Source: Clostridiaceae bacterium
Lineage (GTDB): Bacteria > Bacillota > Clostridia > Lachnospirales > Lachnospiraceae
Length of the DNA stretch: 42,828 nucleotides
Assembly (NCBI GenBank): GCA_902362865.1
Contig: CABIYE010000029.1
Coordinates: 1 to 42,828 of the forward strand
Direction: 5' to 3'
Positions 24,158 to 33,648 of the stretch are shown here, piece after piece. Made by a program: the position numbers and the translations under genes. Every line of letters starts with the position of its first letter. Within the stretch, counting starts at the first letter, position 1. The notes beneath the pieces were generated by a model. It was not told where the DNA came from and searched no databases. It saw only the letters and a program-made list of their open reading frames with translations.

Positions 24158-27100
24158 TTGGGAAAACAAATAAAGAGACAGTCGGCTGGGTTGTACCGTA
24201 CGCAGTTTGAGCATGATAATTGTGGTATTGGCGCAGTCGTAAATATTAAAGGTCAAAAAAGCCATGATACAGTGGCGGATGCACTGAAGATTGTTGAAAA
24301 TTTAGAACACAGAGCGGGCAAGGATGCCGAAGGTAAGACAGGAGACGGAGTTGGAATCTTGTTACAGATTTCACATAAGTTTTTCTCTAAAGTCTGTCAG
24401 CCTCTCGGCATCCTTTTACGTTCTGAGAGAGAATATGGCGTGGGAATGTTTTTCTTCCCCCAGGATGAATTAAAACGGAATCAGGCAAAGAATATTTTTG
24501 AGGTTATTGTCGCTAAAGAAGGCATGAAGTTTTTGGGTTGGCGTGAGGTCCCGGTGAAGCCGGAGGTGCTTGGCTCCAGAGCAGTGGAGTGTATGCCGTG
24601 TATTATGCAGGGCTTTATTGAACGGCCGAAGAAAGTGGAAAAAGGGATTGATTTTGATCGCAGGCTTTATGTTGTCAGGAGAATTTTTGAACAGAGCAGT
24701 GATGATACCTACGTGGCGTCCCTGTCAAGTAGGACGATTGCATATAAAGGAATGTTTTTAGTTGGCCAGCTTCGTTCCTTCTTTATGGATCTTCAGGATG
24801 AAGATTATGAATCGGCCATAGCGCTGGTACATTCGCGATTCAGTACGAATACGAATCCAAGCTGGGAAAGGGCACATCCGAATCGTTTTATTGTACATAA
24901 CGGTGAGATTAACACCATCCGCGGAAATGCGGATAAAATGCGCGCCCGTGAAGAGAATATGGAATCTGAGCATTTAAAAGGAGAGCTTCACAAGGTGCTT
25001 CCGGCAATCAACAGTTCTGGTTCTGATTCAGCTATGCTGGATAATGCAATTGAATTTATGGTTATGAGTGGGATGGAACTGCCGTTAGCTGTTATGATTG
25101 CAATTCCGGAGCCATGGGCGAACACTAAAAATCTTTCGCAGAAGAAGAGAGATTTTTATCAGTATTATGCAACTATGATGGAGCCATGGGATGGTCCGGC
25201 ATCAATTTTGTTCTCCGATGGAGACTGTATGGGTGCGGTACTTGACAGGAATGGACTGCGGCCCTCCCGGTATTATATTACAGACGATGACACGTTGATT
25301 CTTTCTTCCGAGGTGGGTGTGCTTGATATAGATCCGGCAAAGATTATTGTTAAAGAAAGGCTTCACCCGGGGAAAATGCTTCTGGTAGATACAGTAAAAG
25401 GCAAGGTAATCGATGACGATGAGCTGAAGGAGATGTATGCAAGCCGTGAGCCTTACGGTGAGTGGCTGGACAGCAATCTGGTGAAGCTTAAAGATTTGAA
25501 AATCCCCAATGAGAAGGTTCCGGCCTATACAGAAGAAGAATGCAGGCGTCTGCAGAAAGCGTTTGGCTATTCTTATGAAGAGGTGAAAAGCTCTATTCTG
25601 ACTATGGCACAGAATGGATCGGAAGGGACGGCGGCAATGGGTGTGGATGCGCCGATTGCAGTGCTTTCCAGAAAACATCAGAACTTGTTTGCTTATTTTA
25701 AACAGCTTTTTGCACAGGTTACGAATCCGCCGATTGATGCTATCCGGGAAGAAATCGTGACTTCCACTACGGTATATATTGGAACAGATGGTAATCTGCT
25801 GGAGGAGAAAGAAGAAAACTGCAAGATGCTGCAGGTGCACAATCCGATTCTCACCAACACAGATCTTCTGAAAATTAAGAGAATGAAGGCAGACGGATTT
25901 AAGGTGGCGGAGATTCCGATTACTTATTACCGGAATTCCAGTTTGGAAAAGGCTATAGAATATCTTTATATAGAAGTTGACCGTGCTATCCGCGAGGGGG
26001 CGAATATTTTGATTCTGTCTGACCGGGGCGTGGATGAATATCATGTGGCAATCCCCTCTTTGTTGGCGGTATCCGGTCTTCAGCAGCATCTGGTACGGAC
26101 GAAGAAGAGGACCTCTGTAGCGATGATTCTGGAAAGCGGTGAGCCGAGGGAAGTTCATCATTTCGCGACCTTGCTGGGATATGGAGCTTGTGCGATTAAT
26201 CCGTACCTGGCACATGAGTCTATCAAACAGTTGATTGATTCTAATATGCTGCATAAGGATTACTATGCGGCGGTAGAGGATTATAATGATGCGGTTCTGC
26301 ATGGAATTGTGAAGATAGCGTCTAAGATGGGAATTTCTACCATCCAGTCTTATCAAGGTGCAAAGATATTTGAGGCATTGGGATTAAAGGAAGAATTTAT
26401 TGATAAATATTTTACGGATACAGTAAGCCGTATTGGCGGTATTGGAATTGAAGAAATCGCAAAAGATTATATGGCGCGTCATTCAGAGGCATTCGACCCG
26501 CTGGGGCTGGAAACGGATTTGACATTGGATAGTGTGGGACAGCACAAATCAAAAAGCGGTGGAGAGCAGCATCTGTATAATCCTCAGACAATCCATATGC
26601 TGCAGCAGTCTACAAGACAAGGCAGCTATGAAATGTTTAAGAAGTATACAGAAATGGTAAATGCAGAAGGAGAGGGCATTAATCTTCGCGGTCAGTTGGA
26701 ATTCAATTATCCTGAAAAAGGCATTCCGATAGAAGAGGTTGAAAGCGTGGATTCAATCGTGACACGTTTTAAGACAGGAGCCATGTCCTATGGTTCTATT
26801 TCTAAGGAAGCTCATGAGACGCTGGCAATTGCTATGAATCAGCTTCACGGAAAGTCGAACAGCGGGGAAGGCGGGGAGGAAATTGAACGTCTTGACAGCG
26901 ACCGCTGCTCTGCAATTAAACAGGTGGCGTCCGGAAGATTTGGGGTAACATCCAGGTACTTAGTGAGTGCAAAGGAAATCCAGATTAAAATGGCACAGGG
27001 CGCAAAGCCGGGTGAGGGAGGACATTTACCCGGAGGCAAGGTGTATCCGTGGATTGCCAAGACCCGCCATTCAACGCCGGGAGTTAGCCTGATTTCACCT

Positions 27101-28693
27101 CCGCCGCATCACGATATTTATTCTATCGAGGATTTGGCACAGTTAATTTATGACTGTAAGAATGCCAATAAGGATGCGAGAATCTCTGTGAAGCTGGTAT
27201 CTGAGGCTGGAGTAGGAACCGTAGCCGCCGGTGTTGCGAAAGCGGGCGCCGGATTGATTTTGATTTCCGGTTATGACGGAGGTACAGGAGCGGCACCTAA
27301 GAGTTCTATCCATAATGCAGGACTTCCCTGGGAGCTTGGACTGGCGGAAACCCATCAAACCCTGATTCAGAACGGACTAAGGGAGCGGGTACGAATTGAG
27401 ACAGACGGAAAGCTGATGAGCGGAAGAGATGTTGCAATTGCGGCAATTCTCGGGGCAGAAGAGTTCGGCTTTGCAACTGCTCCGCTGGTTACCATGGGGT
27501 GTGTGATGATGCGGGTATGTAATTTGGATACCTGTCCTGTGGGCGTGGCTACTCAGAATCCGGAACTTCGTAAGCGCTTTACCGGGAAGCCGGAGTACGT
27601 TGTGAATTTCATGCGTTTTATTGCAGAAAACCTGCGTGAATATATGGCGAAGCTGGGAGTTCGTACAATCGATGAGCTTGTAGGAAGAACCGACCTTCTG
27701 AAGATCAAAGAGCAGCCTGCTTCAGAACGTGCGGCAACTCTGGATTTAGCACAGATTCTGTATAATCCTTATGCAGGAACCAAGGAGCCGGAGACATTTA
27801 ACCCGAAAAAGGTTTATGATTTTGAGCTGGAGAAGACGCTGGATGAGAAAGTGCTCGTGAAGAAACTGCTTCCGGCGCTGGAAAAGAAACAGAAAAAGAG
27901 CATAGAGGTGGATGTATCTAACACAGACCGTACCTTTGGAACGATTTTCGGTTCTGAAATCACCAGAAGATATCCGGAAGGATTGGAAGAGGATTCTTAT
28001 GTGGTGAAATGTAACGGTGCGGGAGGACAGTCTTTTGGTGCGTTTATACCGGGTGGTTTAACACTGGAACTGGTAGGAGACAGCAATGATTATTTTGGAA
28101 AAGGACTTTCAGGAGGCAAGTTGATCGTCTATCCGCCGAAGGGTGTAAAATATAAGCACGATGAAAATATTATTATTGGTAATGTGGCGCTTTACGGAGC
28201 TACCAGCGGAAAGGCATTTATTAATGGTGTGGCAGGCGAACGCTTCGCTGTGCGGAATTCCGGCGCAACGGCGGTTGTGGAAGGTGTGGGCGACCACGGC
28301 TGTGAGTATATGACCGGAGGCTGTGTGGCAGTATTAGGAAAGACGGGTAAGAATTTTGCGGCAGGTATGAGCGGCGGTATAGCTTATGTCCTTGATATGG
28401 AAAATGATTTATATATGAAGGTAAATAAACAGCTTGTCAATCTGGAGCGCGTGACCTCCAAATATGATGTAAGCTGCCTGAAAAATATGATATGTGAGCA
28501 TGTGTCTTATACCAATTCGGAAATCGGCAAAGAAATCCTGGATAATTTTACCGATTATCTTCCTAAATTCAAGAAGATTATTCCGGCGGATTATGAGCGG
28601 ATGATGACGGCAATCCTGCAGATGGAAGAGCAGGGAATGAGCAGCGAACAGGCGAAAATTGAAGCATTTTACATGGTAAAAGGCGGAAGATAG
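24158..28693 (+). CDS. gltB: Glutamate synthase large subunit
   Basis: This 1511-residue enzyme subunit releases ammonia from glutamine and joins it to 2-oxoglutarate, giving two glutamates. The order is class-II amidotransferase with the nucleophile C22 (after a 21-residue propeptide that must be removed), a central domain, the FMN-binding synthase domain and the C-terminal GXGXG beta-helix. The 3Fe-4S ligands are C-x5-C-x4-C in CVMMRVCNLDTC. PGEGGHLPGGKV and the GYDGGTGAAP segment of the FMN site are intact. Length equals the usual 1500-1520. It is followed after 13 nt by gltD. A TTG start is inferred from the promoter position; a GTG 21 nt upstream is the alternative. No leader structure or riboswitch was seen before it. 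Confidence 0.96.
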   Translation: MGKQIKRQSAGLYRTQFEHDNCGIGAVVNIKGQKSHDTVADALKIVENLEHRAGKDAEGKTGDGVGILLQISHKFFSKVCQPLGILLRSEREYGVGMFFFPQDELKRNQAKNIFEVIVAKEGMKFLGWREVPVKPEVLGSRAVECMPCIMQGFIERPKKVEKGIDFDRRLYVVRRIFEQSSDDTYVASLSSRTIAYKGMFLVGQLRSFFMDLQDEDYESAIALVHSRFSTNTNPSWERAHPNRFIVHNGEINTIRGNADKMRAREENMESEHLKGELHKVLPAINSSGSDSAMLDNAIEFMVMSGMELPLAVMIAIPEPWANTKNLSQKKRDFYQYYATMMEPWDGPASILFSDGDCMGAVLDRNGLRPSRYYITDDDTLILSSEVGVLDIDPAKIIVKERLHPGKMLLVDTVKGKVIDDDELKEMYASREPYGEWLDSNLVKLKDLKIPNEKVPAYTEEECRRLQKAFGYSYEEVKSSILTMAQNGSEGTAAMGVDAPIAVLSRKHQNLFAYFKQLFAQVTNPPIDAIREEIVTSTTVYIGTDGNLLEEKEENCKMLQVHNPILTNTDLLKIKRMKADGFKVAEIPITYYRNSSLEKAIEYLYIEVDRAIREGANILILSDRGVDEYHVAIPSLLAVSGLQQHLVRTKKRTSVAMILESGEPREVHHFATLLGYGACAINPYLAHESIKQLIDSNMLHKDYYAAVEDYNDAVLHGIVKIASKMGISTIQSYQGAKIFEALGLKEEFIDKYFTDTVSRIGGIGIEEIAKDYMARHSEAFDPLGLETDLTLDSVGQHKSKSGGEQHLYNPQTIHMLQQSTRQGSYEMFKKYTEMVNAEGEGINLRGQLEFNYPEKGIPIEEVESVDSIVTRFKTGAMSYGSISKEAHETLAIAMNQLHGKSNSGEGGEEIERLDSDRCSAIKQVASGRFGVTSRYLVSAKEIQIKMAQGAKPGEGGHLPGGKVYPWIAKTRHSTPGVSLISPPPHHDIYSIEDLAQLIYDCKNANKDARISVKLVSEAGVGTVAAGVAKAGAGLILISGYDGGTGAAPKSSIHNAGLPWELGLAETHQTLIQNGLRERVRIETDGKLMSGRDVAIAAILGAEEFGFATAPLVTMGCVMMRVCNLDTCPVGVATQNPELRKRFTGKPEYVVNFMRFIAENLREYMAKLGVRTIDELVGRTDLLKIKEQPASERAATLDLAQILYNPYAGTKEPETFNPKKVYDFELEKTLDEKVLVKKLLPALEKKQKKSIEVDVSNTDRTFGTIFGSEITRRYPEGLEEDSYVVKCNGAGGQSFGAFIPGGLTLELVGDSNDYFGKGLSGGKLIVYPPKGVKYKHDENIIIGNVALYGATSGKAFINGVAGERFAVRNSGATAVVEGVGDHGCEYMTGGCVAVLGKTGKNFAAGMSGGIAYVLDMENDLYMKVNKQLVNLERVTSKYDVSCLKNMICEHVSYTNSEIGKEILDNFTDYLPKFKKIIPADYERMMTAILQMEEQGMSSEQAKIEAFYMVKGGR

Positions 28694-28706
28694 GAGGCAG
28701 GTATCA

Positions 28707-30227
28707 GTGGGAAAAGTAACAGGATTTATGGAGTATGAAAGACAGGATAAGCAGGCGGAAGCGCCTGTAGAGCGAATCAGGCACTATAACGAATTCCACA
28801 CCCCTCTGTCTAAAGAAGAACAGGAAATACAGGGGGCAAGATGTATGGCATGCGGCGTGCCATTTTGTCAGGCCGGGCAGATGATTATGGGGATGGCAAG
28901 TGGCTGCCCTCTGCACAATCTGATTCCGGAATGGAACGACCTTATTTACCGCGGGAACTGGAAAGAGGCATATGACCGATTAAAGAAGACGAATAATTTT
29001 CCGGAGTTTACAGCGAGAGTGTGTCCGGCGTTGTGCGAGGCGGCATGCACTTGTGGGTTGAACGGAGATGCAGTTAGTACAAAGGCGAATGAATATGGGA
29101 TTATAGAAAATGCATATGAGATGGGCTATGCAGACGCAAAACCTCCCAAAGTGCGTACGGGAAAGACGGTGGCTGTTGTGGGAAGCGGACCTTCGGGCCT
29201 TGCCGTGGCGGATCTGTTGAATAAAAGGGGGCACAAGGTGACGGTCTTTGAGCGGGAAGATAAGCCTGGTGGTCTTCTGCGGTACGGAATTCCGAATATG
29301 AAACTGGAAAAACAGATTATTGACCGGAAAATCCGTATTATGGAGGAAGAAGGTATTACTTTTGTTACAGGATGCAATGTAGGCCGGGATAAAAAGGCTG
29401 CTTCCTTATTAAAAGAATTCGACCGGATTGTTCTGGCGTGTGGAGCTTCCAACCCGAGAGATATTAAAGTGCCGGGAAGGGATGCAAAGGGGATTTATTT
29501 TGCGGTGGATTTTCTGAAATCAACTACCAAAGCACTCTGGAATCATGCAGATGCAAAAGAAGAAAGGGCAGGGAAACCGAAAGAAGGAGAATACATTTCC
29601 GCTAAAGGAAAACGAGTTATGGTAATCGGCGGCGGCGACACGGGAAATGACTGTGTGGGGACTGCTATACGACATGGAGCCAAAAGCGTCCTCCAGTTGG
29701 AAATGATGCCAAAAGCGCCGGATGAACGTGCCGATACGAATCCGTGGCCGGAGTGGCCGAAGGTCTGCAAGACCGATTATGGACAGCAGGAAGCAATTGC
29801 AGTGTTCGGGCATGACCCCAGGGTTTACCAGACAACGGTAAAAGAATTTGTCAAAGACAAGAATGGTAACGTCTGTAAGGCAGTCTTGGTAAAACTGGAA
29901 CCGAAAAAGGATGAGAAGACAGGCCGTATGATAATGGCAGAGGTAAAAGGCAGCGAATATACGGTGGAAACGGAGCTTGTTCTGATAGCGGCAGGATTTT
30001 TAGGAAGCGAAAACTATGTAACAAAAGCTTTCGGTGTGAAGGTAAACGAGCGGACGAATGTGGCAACAAAGCCCGGAGAGTATCTGACTACTGCGGACAG
30101 AGTGTTCACGGCGGGAGATATGCACCGGGGACAGTCCCTGGTAGTATGGGCAATCCGTGAAGGGCGTGAAGCGGCTCAGGAAGTAGATATCAGTTTGATG
30201 GGCTATACAAACTTAAATATACAATAG
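28707..30227 (+). CDS. gltD: Glutamate synthase NADPH small subunit
   Basis: This 506-residue flavoprotein carries electrons from NADPH through FAD and two Fe-S clusters to the large subunit. Cluster-binding cysteines appear in ARCMACGVPFCQ, GCPLHN and RVCPALCEAACTC. The FAD dinucleotide fold shows VVGSGPSGLAVAD, and the NADPH fold shows VIGGGDTGNDCVG. The C-terminal TAGDMHRGQSLVVWAI is the usual second FAD motif. The start is GTG 28707, with TAGGAGG overlapping the gltB stop 9 nt before. The pair forms one operon ending in a long hairpin. Confidence 0.95.
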   Translation: MGKVTGFMEYERQDKQAEAPVERIRHYNEFHTPLSKEEQEIQGARCMACGVPFCQAGQMIMGMASGCPLHNLIPEWNDLIYRGNWKEAYDRLKKTNNFPEFTARVCPALCEAACTCGLNGDAVSTKANEYGIIENAYEMGYADAKPPKVRTGKTVAVVGSGPSGLAVADLLNKRGHKVTVFEREDKPGGLLRYGIPNMKLEKQIIDRKIRIMEEEGITFVTGCNVGRDKKAASLLKEFDRIVLACGASNPRDIKVPGRDAKGIYFAVDFLKSTTKALWNHADAKEERAGKPKEGEYISAKGKRVMVIGGGDTGNDCVGTAIRHGAKSVLQLEMMPKAPDERADTNPWPEWPKVCKTDYGQQEAIAVFGHDPRVYQTTVKEFVKDKNGNVCKAVLVKLEPKKDEKTGRMIMAEVKGSEYTVETELVLIAAGFLGSENYVTKAFGVKVNERTNVATKPGEYLTTADRVFTAGDMHRGQSLVVWAIREGREAAQEVDISLMGYTNLNIQ

Positions 30228-30237
30228 TTAGATTCTT

Positions 30238-30280
30238 GATTTAGGACGTAGTAAGATAACATTTTACTGCGTCCTAAGTC
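30238..30280 (+). terminator. Hairpin after gltD
   Basis: A 17-position stem (30238-30254 with 30264-30280, two G-T wobbles) centred on TTAGGACG/CGTCCTAA. It is stable, but the following bases are not T-rich. Confidence 0.6.
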
Positions 30281-30298
30281 TGTATCCAAAGGAATAAA

Positions 30299-30350
30299 TG
30301 TTACAAAAATGTTAAAAATCATTGCAATTATGTGGTGGATGTAGTATCCT
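30299..30350 (+). promoter_or_regulatory. WalR-like box and promoter of the NlpC/P60 hydrolase gene
   Basis: TGTTAC (30299-30304), five bases and TGTTAA (30310-30315) match the WalR consensus TGTWAH-N5-TGTWAH exactly. Six bases later comes TTGCAA (30322-30327), a 17-nt spacer and TATCCT (30345-30350). The box ends 29 nt before the -10, close to the 27 nt seen at the SleB-type gene. B. subtilis cwlO, a similar hydrolase, is WalR-controlled. Confidence 0.6.
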
Positions 30351-30369
30351 TAACGTGGATATATGAAGT

Positions 30370-30395
30370 TCCCAGTGGGTTTTTCATCACTGGGA
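30370..30395 (+). promoter_or_regulatory. Leader hairpin of the NlpC/P60 gene
   Basis: TCCCAGTG (30370-30377) pairs perfectly with CACTGGGA (30388-30395) over a 10-nt loop, within the predicted 78-nt leader. It is too small to be the c-di-AMP riboswitch that often precedes such hydrolases. It may stabilise the message. Confidence 0.4.
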
Positions 30396-30434
30396 GAAAG
30401 AGTTAGATACATTCAGACAGGGGAGAACATGATA

Positions 30435-31640
30435 ATGAAGAAAAGAATTGTACAGACGTTTCTTGCAGCAATTCTTGTAAGTATTTTGGCGGTGAAACCG
30501 GTTTTGGCAACGCCATCTGTGGATGATATGCAGACCGATAAGGAGCAGACGCAGAATGAAGTGAGTGCTTTGCAACGCCAGCTTGTGGAAAATCTTGAGA
30601 AAATCAGCGGCCTGGAGGAGCAAATCGGCCAGAAAGAAGATGAAATCAGTCAGGCAAGCGTTGATTTAGAGGAAGCGATTAATAAACAGAATAAGCAGTA
30701 TGATGCAATGAAGCTGCGGATAAAATACATGTACGAGGCCGGGAATATGGATGCCCTGGAGACTTTTTTATCTGCAGAAAGTTTCTCGGAATTAGTTAAT
30801 CAGGCCGAATACATACAGAATATCCATTCTTATGACAGACAGAAGCTGAATGAGTATATCAGCACAAAGGAAGAAATCGAAGATTTAAAAGAGGGTCTTC
30901 AAGAAGAAGCAGAAAACCTGCAGCAGGCGGAAGCAGATCTTGCTGCGGAAAGAGAAGCGCTTAATACTACGATTGCATCAAAACAGTCAGAAATCGCCCA
31001 GCTTGATCAGAATATCCAAGATGCGCTGGCACAGCAGCAGGCAGCTGCAGAGGCGGCGGCTGCAGAAGCGGCGCGGCAGGCAGCATTGCAGGCGGCTGTA
31101 GTACATGCGTCGGCACAGGATAATAATACGGCGGCAAATACAGGAACTGCAAATTCTGCAGTAAGCACAACGAACAATACAAATACGGGAAATGCCGGAG
31201 AAAATACAAATAGCGGAGACAGCTCAAACAGCGGAACCGGCTCTAATGAAGAAAGTTCGGGTTCTGGAAACACGGCTTACGTTCCGCCTCAGGGTACAGA
31301 TGGATGGGCTGTAGTGGAATATGCAAGACAGTTTCTGGGAAATCCATATGTATATGGAGGTAATAGCCTGACGGAAGGAACGGATTGTTCCGGATTCACG
31401 CAACAGATATATGCGGCCTTTGGCGTGTCGCTTGGGCGCAGTGATTCAGCACAGGCAACCGCAGGAGTGGAAATCCCTTTATCGGAGGCACGTGCGGGAG
31501 ACCTGCTGGTGTACTGGGGACATGTCGGCATTTATAATGGAAGCGGAGGAATTATCCATGCATCTTCTCCCAGCGTGGGGATTGTGGAGTGGCCGGATTG
31601 TCAGTATAGAGAGCTTCGCTGTGTAAGGCGTGTATTATAG
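30435..31640 (+). CDS. CwlO-like secreted NlpC/P60 peptidoglycan endopeptidase
   Basis: This 401-residue exported enzyme has a signal peptide (about 1-26), two long coiled-coil stretches (about 30-95 and 130-215) separated by the YDAMKLRIKYMYEAG-type hinge, an Ala-rich then Asn/Ser/Gly-rich linker (about 215-285), and a C-terminal NlpC/P60 domain. The catalytic residues are C318 (TDCSGF), H363 (WGHVGIY) and H375 (IHASS). It cleaves peptide stems of peptidoglycan, probably D-glutamyl-diamino-acid bonds, during wall expansion. The coiled coil is the part that FtsEX regulates in CwlO and PcsB. The start 30435 follows GGGGAG by 9 nt; ATG 30429 is too close. Control by a WalR-like box is likely. 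Confidence 0.92.
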   Translation: MKKRIVQTFLAAILVSILAVKPVLATPSVDDMQTDKEQTQNEVSALQRQLVENLEKISGLEEQIGQKEDEISQASVDLEEAINKQNKQYDAMKLRIKYMYEAGNMDALETFLSAESFSELVNQAEYIQNIHSYDRQKLNEYISTKEEIEDLKEGLQEEAENLQQAEADLAAEREALNTTIASKQSEIAQLDQNIQDALAQQQAAAEAAAAEAARQAALQAAVVHASAQDNNTAANTGTANSAVSTTNNTNTGNAGENTNSGDSSNSGTGSNEESSGSGNTAYVPPQGTDGWAVVEYARQFLGNPYVYGGNSLTEGTDCSGFTQQIYAAFGVSLGRSDSAQATAGVEIPLSEARAGDLLVYWGHVGIYNGSGGIIHASSPSVGIVEWPDCQYRELRCVRRVL

Positions 31641-31647
31641 AAAAAAC

Positions 31648-31676
31648 TTGCATTTGTTTGATTTATATGATAAAAT
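31648..31676 (+). promoter_or_regulatory. Promoter of rpsB-tsf
   Basis: TTGCAT (31648-31653), a 17-nt spacer and TAAAAT (31671-31676) lie directly after the stop of the hydrolase gene. They predict a leader of about 110 nt. Confidence 0.7.
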
Positions 31677-31696
31677 ATCATGGTCGCAAAAAAACA

Positions 31697-31764
31697 CGCA
31701 TCAGGATAGCTGCAATGGTGCCTAAGCTTAGAATAAGCCGGTTTTGCAGAAATTGAAGGATGCG
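31697..31764 (+). ncRNA. Structured leader of rpsB, candidate S2 autoregulatory element
   Basis: Three nested stems can be drawn. CGCATC (31697-31702) pairs with GATGCG (31759-31764), CTGCAA (31710-31715) with TTGCAG (31744-31749), and GCTTA (31726-31730) with TAAGC (31734-31738) around a GAA triloop; CC/GG pairs flank the last. Ribosomal protein operons often carry leaders bound by one of their products. That S2 binds here is inference from position only. Confidence 0.45.
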
Positions 31765-31792
31765 GAAGAAGAAAACCAATGGAGGAAAAGAC

Positions 31793-32548
31793 ATGAGCGT
31801 TATTTCAATGAAACAACTTTTGGAAGCAGGTGTTCACTTTGGACATCAGACAAGAAGATGGAACCCTAAGATGGCTCCATACATTTACACAGAGAGGAAT
31901 GGTATCTATATTATTGACTTACAGAAGTCTGTAGGCAAGGTAGATGAAGCATATCAGGCAGTAGCTGATATTGCGGCAGAAGGCGGTACAATCCTTTTTG
32001 TAGGAACCAAGAAGCAGGCTCAGGATGCTATTAAGACAGAAGCAGAGCGTTGTGGAATGTTCTATGTAAATGAGAGATGGTTAGGCGGTATGCTTACAAA
32101 CTTTAAGACAATCAAAAGCAGAATCGCACGTCTGAAAGAGATTGAAAAGATGGCAGAGGATGGAACTTTCGATGTGCTTCCTAAAAAAGAAGTTATTCAG
32201 TTAAAGAAAGAATGGGAAAAGCTGGAAAAGAACCTGGGCGGAATCAAAGAAATGAAGAAACTCCCGGATGCTATTTTTATTGTTGATCCTAAGAAAGAAA
32301 GAATCTGTGTACAGGAAGCACATACTCTTGGAATTCCGTTGATCGGAATTGCTGATACGAACTGTGATCCGGAAGAATTAGATTACGTAATTCCGGGAAA
32401 TGATGATGCAATCCGTGCAGTGAAATTAATCGTTTCAAAGATGGCAGATGCAGTTATCGAGGCTAATCAGGGAGCTTCCGGATATGAAGAAGAGGAAGCT
32501 TACGAAGAGGCAGAGGAAGCTTACGAAGAAGAAGCGGTAGAAGAATAA
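31793..32548 (+). CDS. rpsB: 30S ribosomal protein S2
   Basis: This 251-residue protein of the small ribosomal subunit starts with the invariant [20 protein letters not shown] segment. It contains [23 protein letters not shown] and the C-terminal [10 protein letters not shown] and IPGNDDA motifs. The C terminus has an acidic tail of repeated AYEEAEE units typical of clostridial S2. GGAGG (31781-31785) is 7 nt before the ATG at 31793. Upstream in-frame codons lie inside the leader structure. It is followed by tsf after 35 nt, the usual arrangement. Confidence 0.98.
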   Translation: MSVISMKQLLEAGVHFGHQTRRWNPKMAPYIYTERNGIYIIDLQKSVGKVDEAYQAVADIAAEGGTILFVGTKKQAQDAIKTEAERCGMFYVNERWLGGMLTNFKTIKSRIARLKEIEKMAEDGTFDVLPKKEVIQLKKEWEKLEKNLGGIKEMKKLPDAIFIVDPKKERICVQEAHTLGIPLIGIADTNCDPEELDYVIPGNDDAIRAVKLIVSKMADAVIEANQGASGYEEEEAYEEAEEAYEEEAVEE

Positions 32549-32583
32549 GATATTTGTAACAATCTATTTGGAGGACAAAGAAG

Positions 32584-33522
32584 ATGGCAGTAACAGCTAA
32601 GATGGTAAAAGAATTAAGAGAAATGACAGGTGCAGGAATGATGGACTGCAAAAAGGCTCTGAATGAGACTGATGGAGATATGGATGCAGCTGTTGAATAT
32701 CTGAGAAAGAACGGACAGGCTAAAGCTGAGAAGAAGGCTGGACGTATTGCAGCAGAAGGTATTGTAATGGCAGAAGTAAAGGATGACCACACAGCAGCAA
32801 TTGTTGAAGTGAATTCCGAGACAGACTTTGTTGCTAAGAATGCAGAATTCCAGGGATTTGTTAAGGCTGTTGTAGATCAGGCGCTGGTTACAGAGAATAC
32901 AGAGATGGATGCATTCATGGCGGAAGCATGGAATGGCGATGCATCAAAGACAGTAAATGAAGTATTGACAGAGAAAATCGCTGTAATTGGCGAGAAGCTC
33001 AGCATTAGAAGATTTGAGAAGGTTACAATCGATAATGGTACGGTTGTATCTTATATCCATGGCGGCGGAAGAATTGGCGTACTGGTTGTGGCTGAGACAG
33101 AGGTTGTTAATGAGGCTGTAAAAGAGGCTCTTAAGAATGTTGCAATGCAGATCGCTGCTTTACATGCAAAATATGTCAGCCAGGCAGATGTTGATGCAGA
33201 TTACATCAATCATGAAAAAGAAATTCTTCTTGCTCAGATTATGAATGATCCGAAGGAATCCCAGAAACCGGAGAAGGTTATTCAGGGGATGATTAATGGA
33301 CGTATCAACAAAGAGATGAAGGAAATCTGTTTGTTAGACCAGGTATATGTAAAGGCAGAGGACGGAAAGCAGTCCGTTGCTAAATATCTTGAGGAAGTTG
33401 GAAAGGCTAACGGAACAGAGATTAAGATTCAGAAGTTTGTCCGCTTTGAGACTGGCGAAGGCCTTGAGAAGAAGAACGAGGACTTTGCGGCAGAAGTTGC
33501 AGCACAGATGGCTGGAAACTAG
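32584..33522 (+). CDS. tsf: Elongation factor Ts
   Basis: This 312-residue protein regenerates EF-Tu-GTP by releasing GDP. The N-terminal UBA-like domain reads VKELREMTGAGMMDCKKAL, and the core contains the EF-Tu contact motif SETDFVAKN, with coiled-coil insertion and C-terminal dimerisation-like parts. Length is normal for clostridia (about 305-315). TGGAGGA precedes the ATG. A strong terminator lies 49 nt after the stop, so pyrH and frr, often next in this operon, are not co-transcribed here. Confidence 0.98.
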   Translation: MAVTAKMVKELREMTGAGMMDCKKALNETDGDMDAAVEYLRKNGQAKAEKKAGRIAAEGIVMAEVKDDHTAAIVEVNSETDFVAKNAEFQGFVKAVVDQALVTENTEMDAFMAEAWNGDASKTVNEVLTEKIAVIGEKLSIRRFEKVTIDNGTVVSYIHGGGRIGVLVVAETEVVNEAVKEALKNVAMQIAALHAKYVSQADVDADYINHEKEILLAQIMNDPKESQKPEKVIQGMINGRINKEMKEICLLDQVYVKAEDGKQSVAKYLEEVGKANGTEIKIQKFVRFETGEGLEKKNEDFAAEVAAQMAGN

Positions 33523-33571
33523 GTAAATTCAGTCCGATTGGAATGTATTTCATAATTTAAAACACATCAGG

Positions 33572-33615
33572 AACCCTTGAAAATCCCGGTAGACGGGCGT
33601 TTTCAAGGGTTTTTT
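33572..33615 (+). terminator. Intrinsic terminator of rpsB-tsf
   Basis: A 12-bp outer stem (33572-33583 with 33600-33611) and an inner CCCG/CGGG stem end in a run of T. It has a stable GC part and a clear U-tract. Confidence 0.93.
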
Positions 33616-33648
33616 GCGTTCAAAAGAATAAATTTCTTAAAGGTGGAC

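Noticed and set aside
25202..26356. A 384-codon open frame on the minus strand
   Set aside because: It is opposite gltB, with His/Arg/Ile-rich composition and no family resemblance. The gltB frame is certain, so this is a shadow.
30363..30434. Upstream extension of the NlpC/P60 protein
   Set aside because: The extra 24 residues would run through the leader hairpin and displace the signal peptide. A good ribosome binding site serves 30435.
30357..30434. c-di-AMP (ydaO-type) riboswitch before the NlpC/P60 gene
   Set aside because: Such riboswitches are common before this gene type, but the predicted leader is only about 78 nt and shows one simple hairpin.
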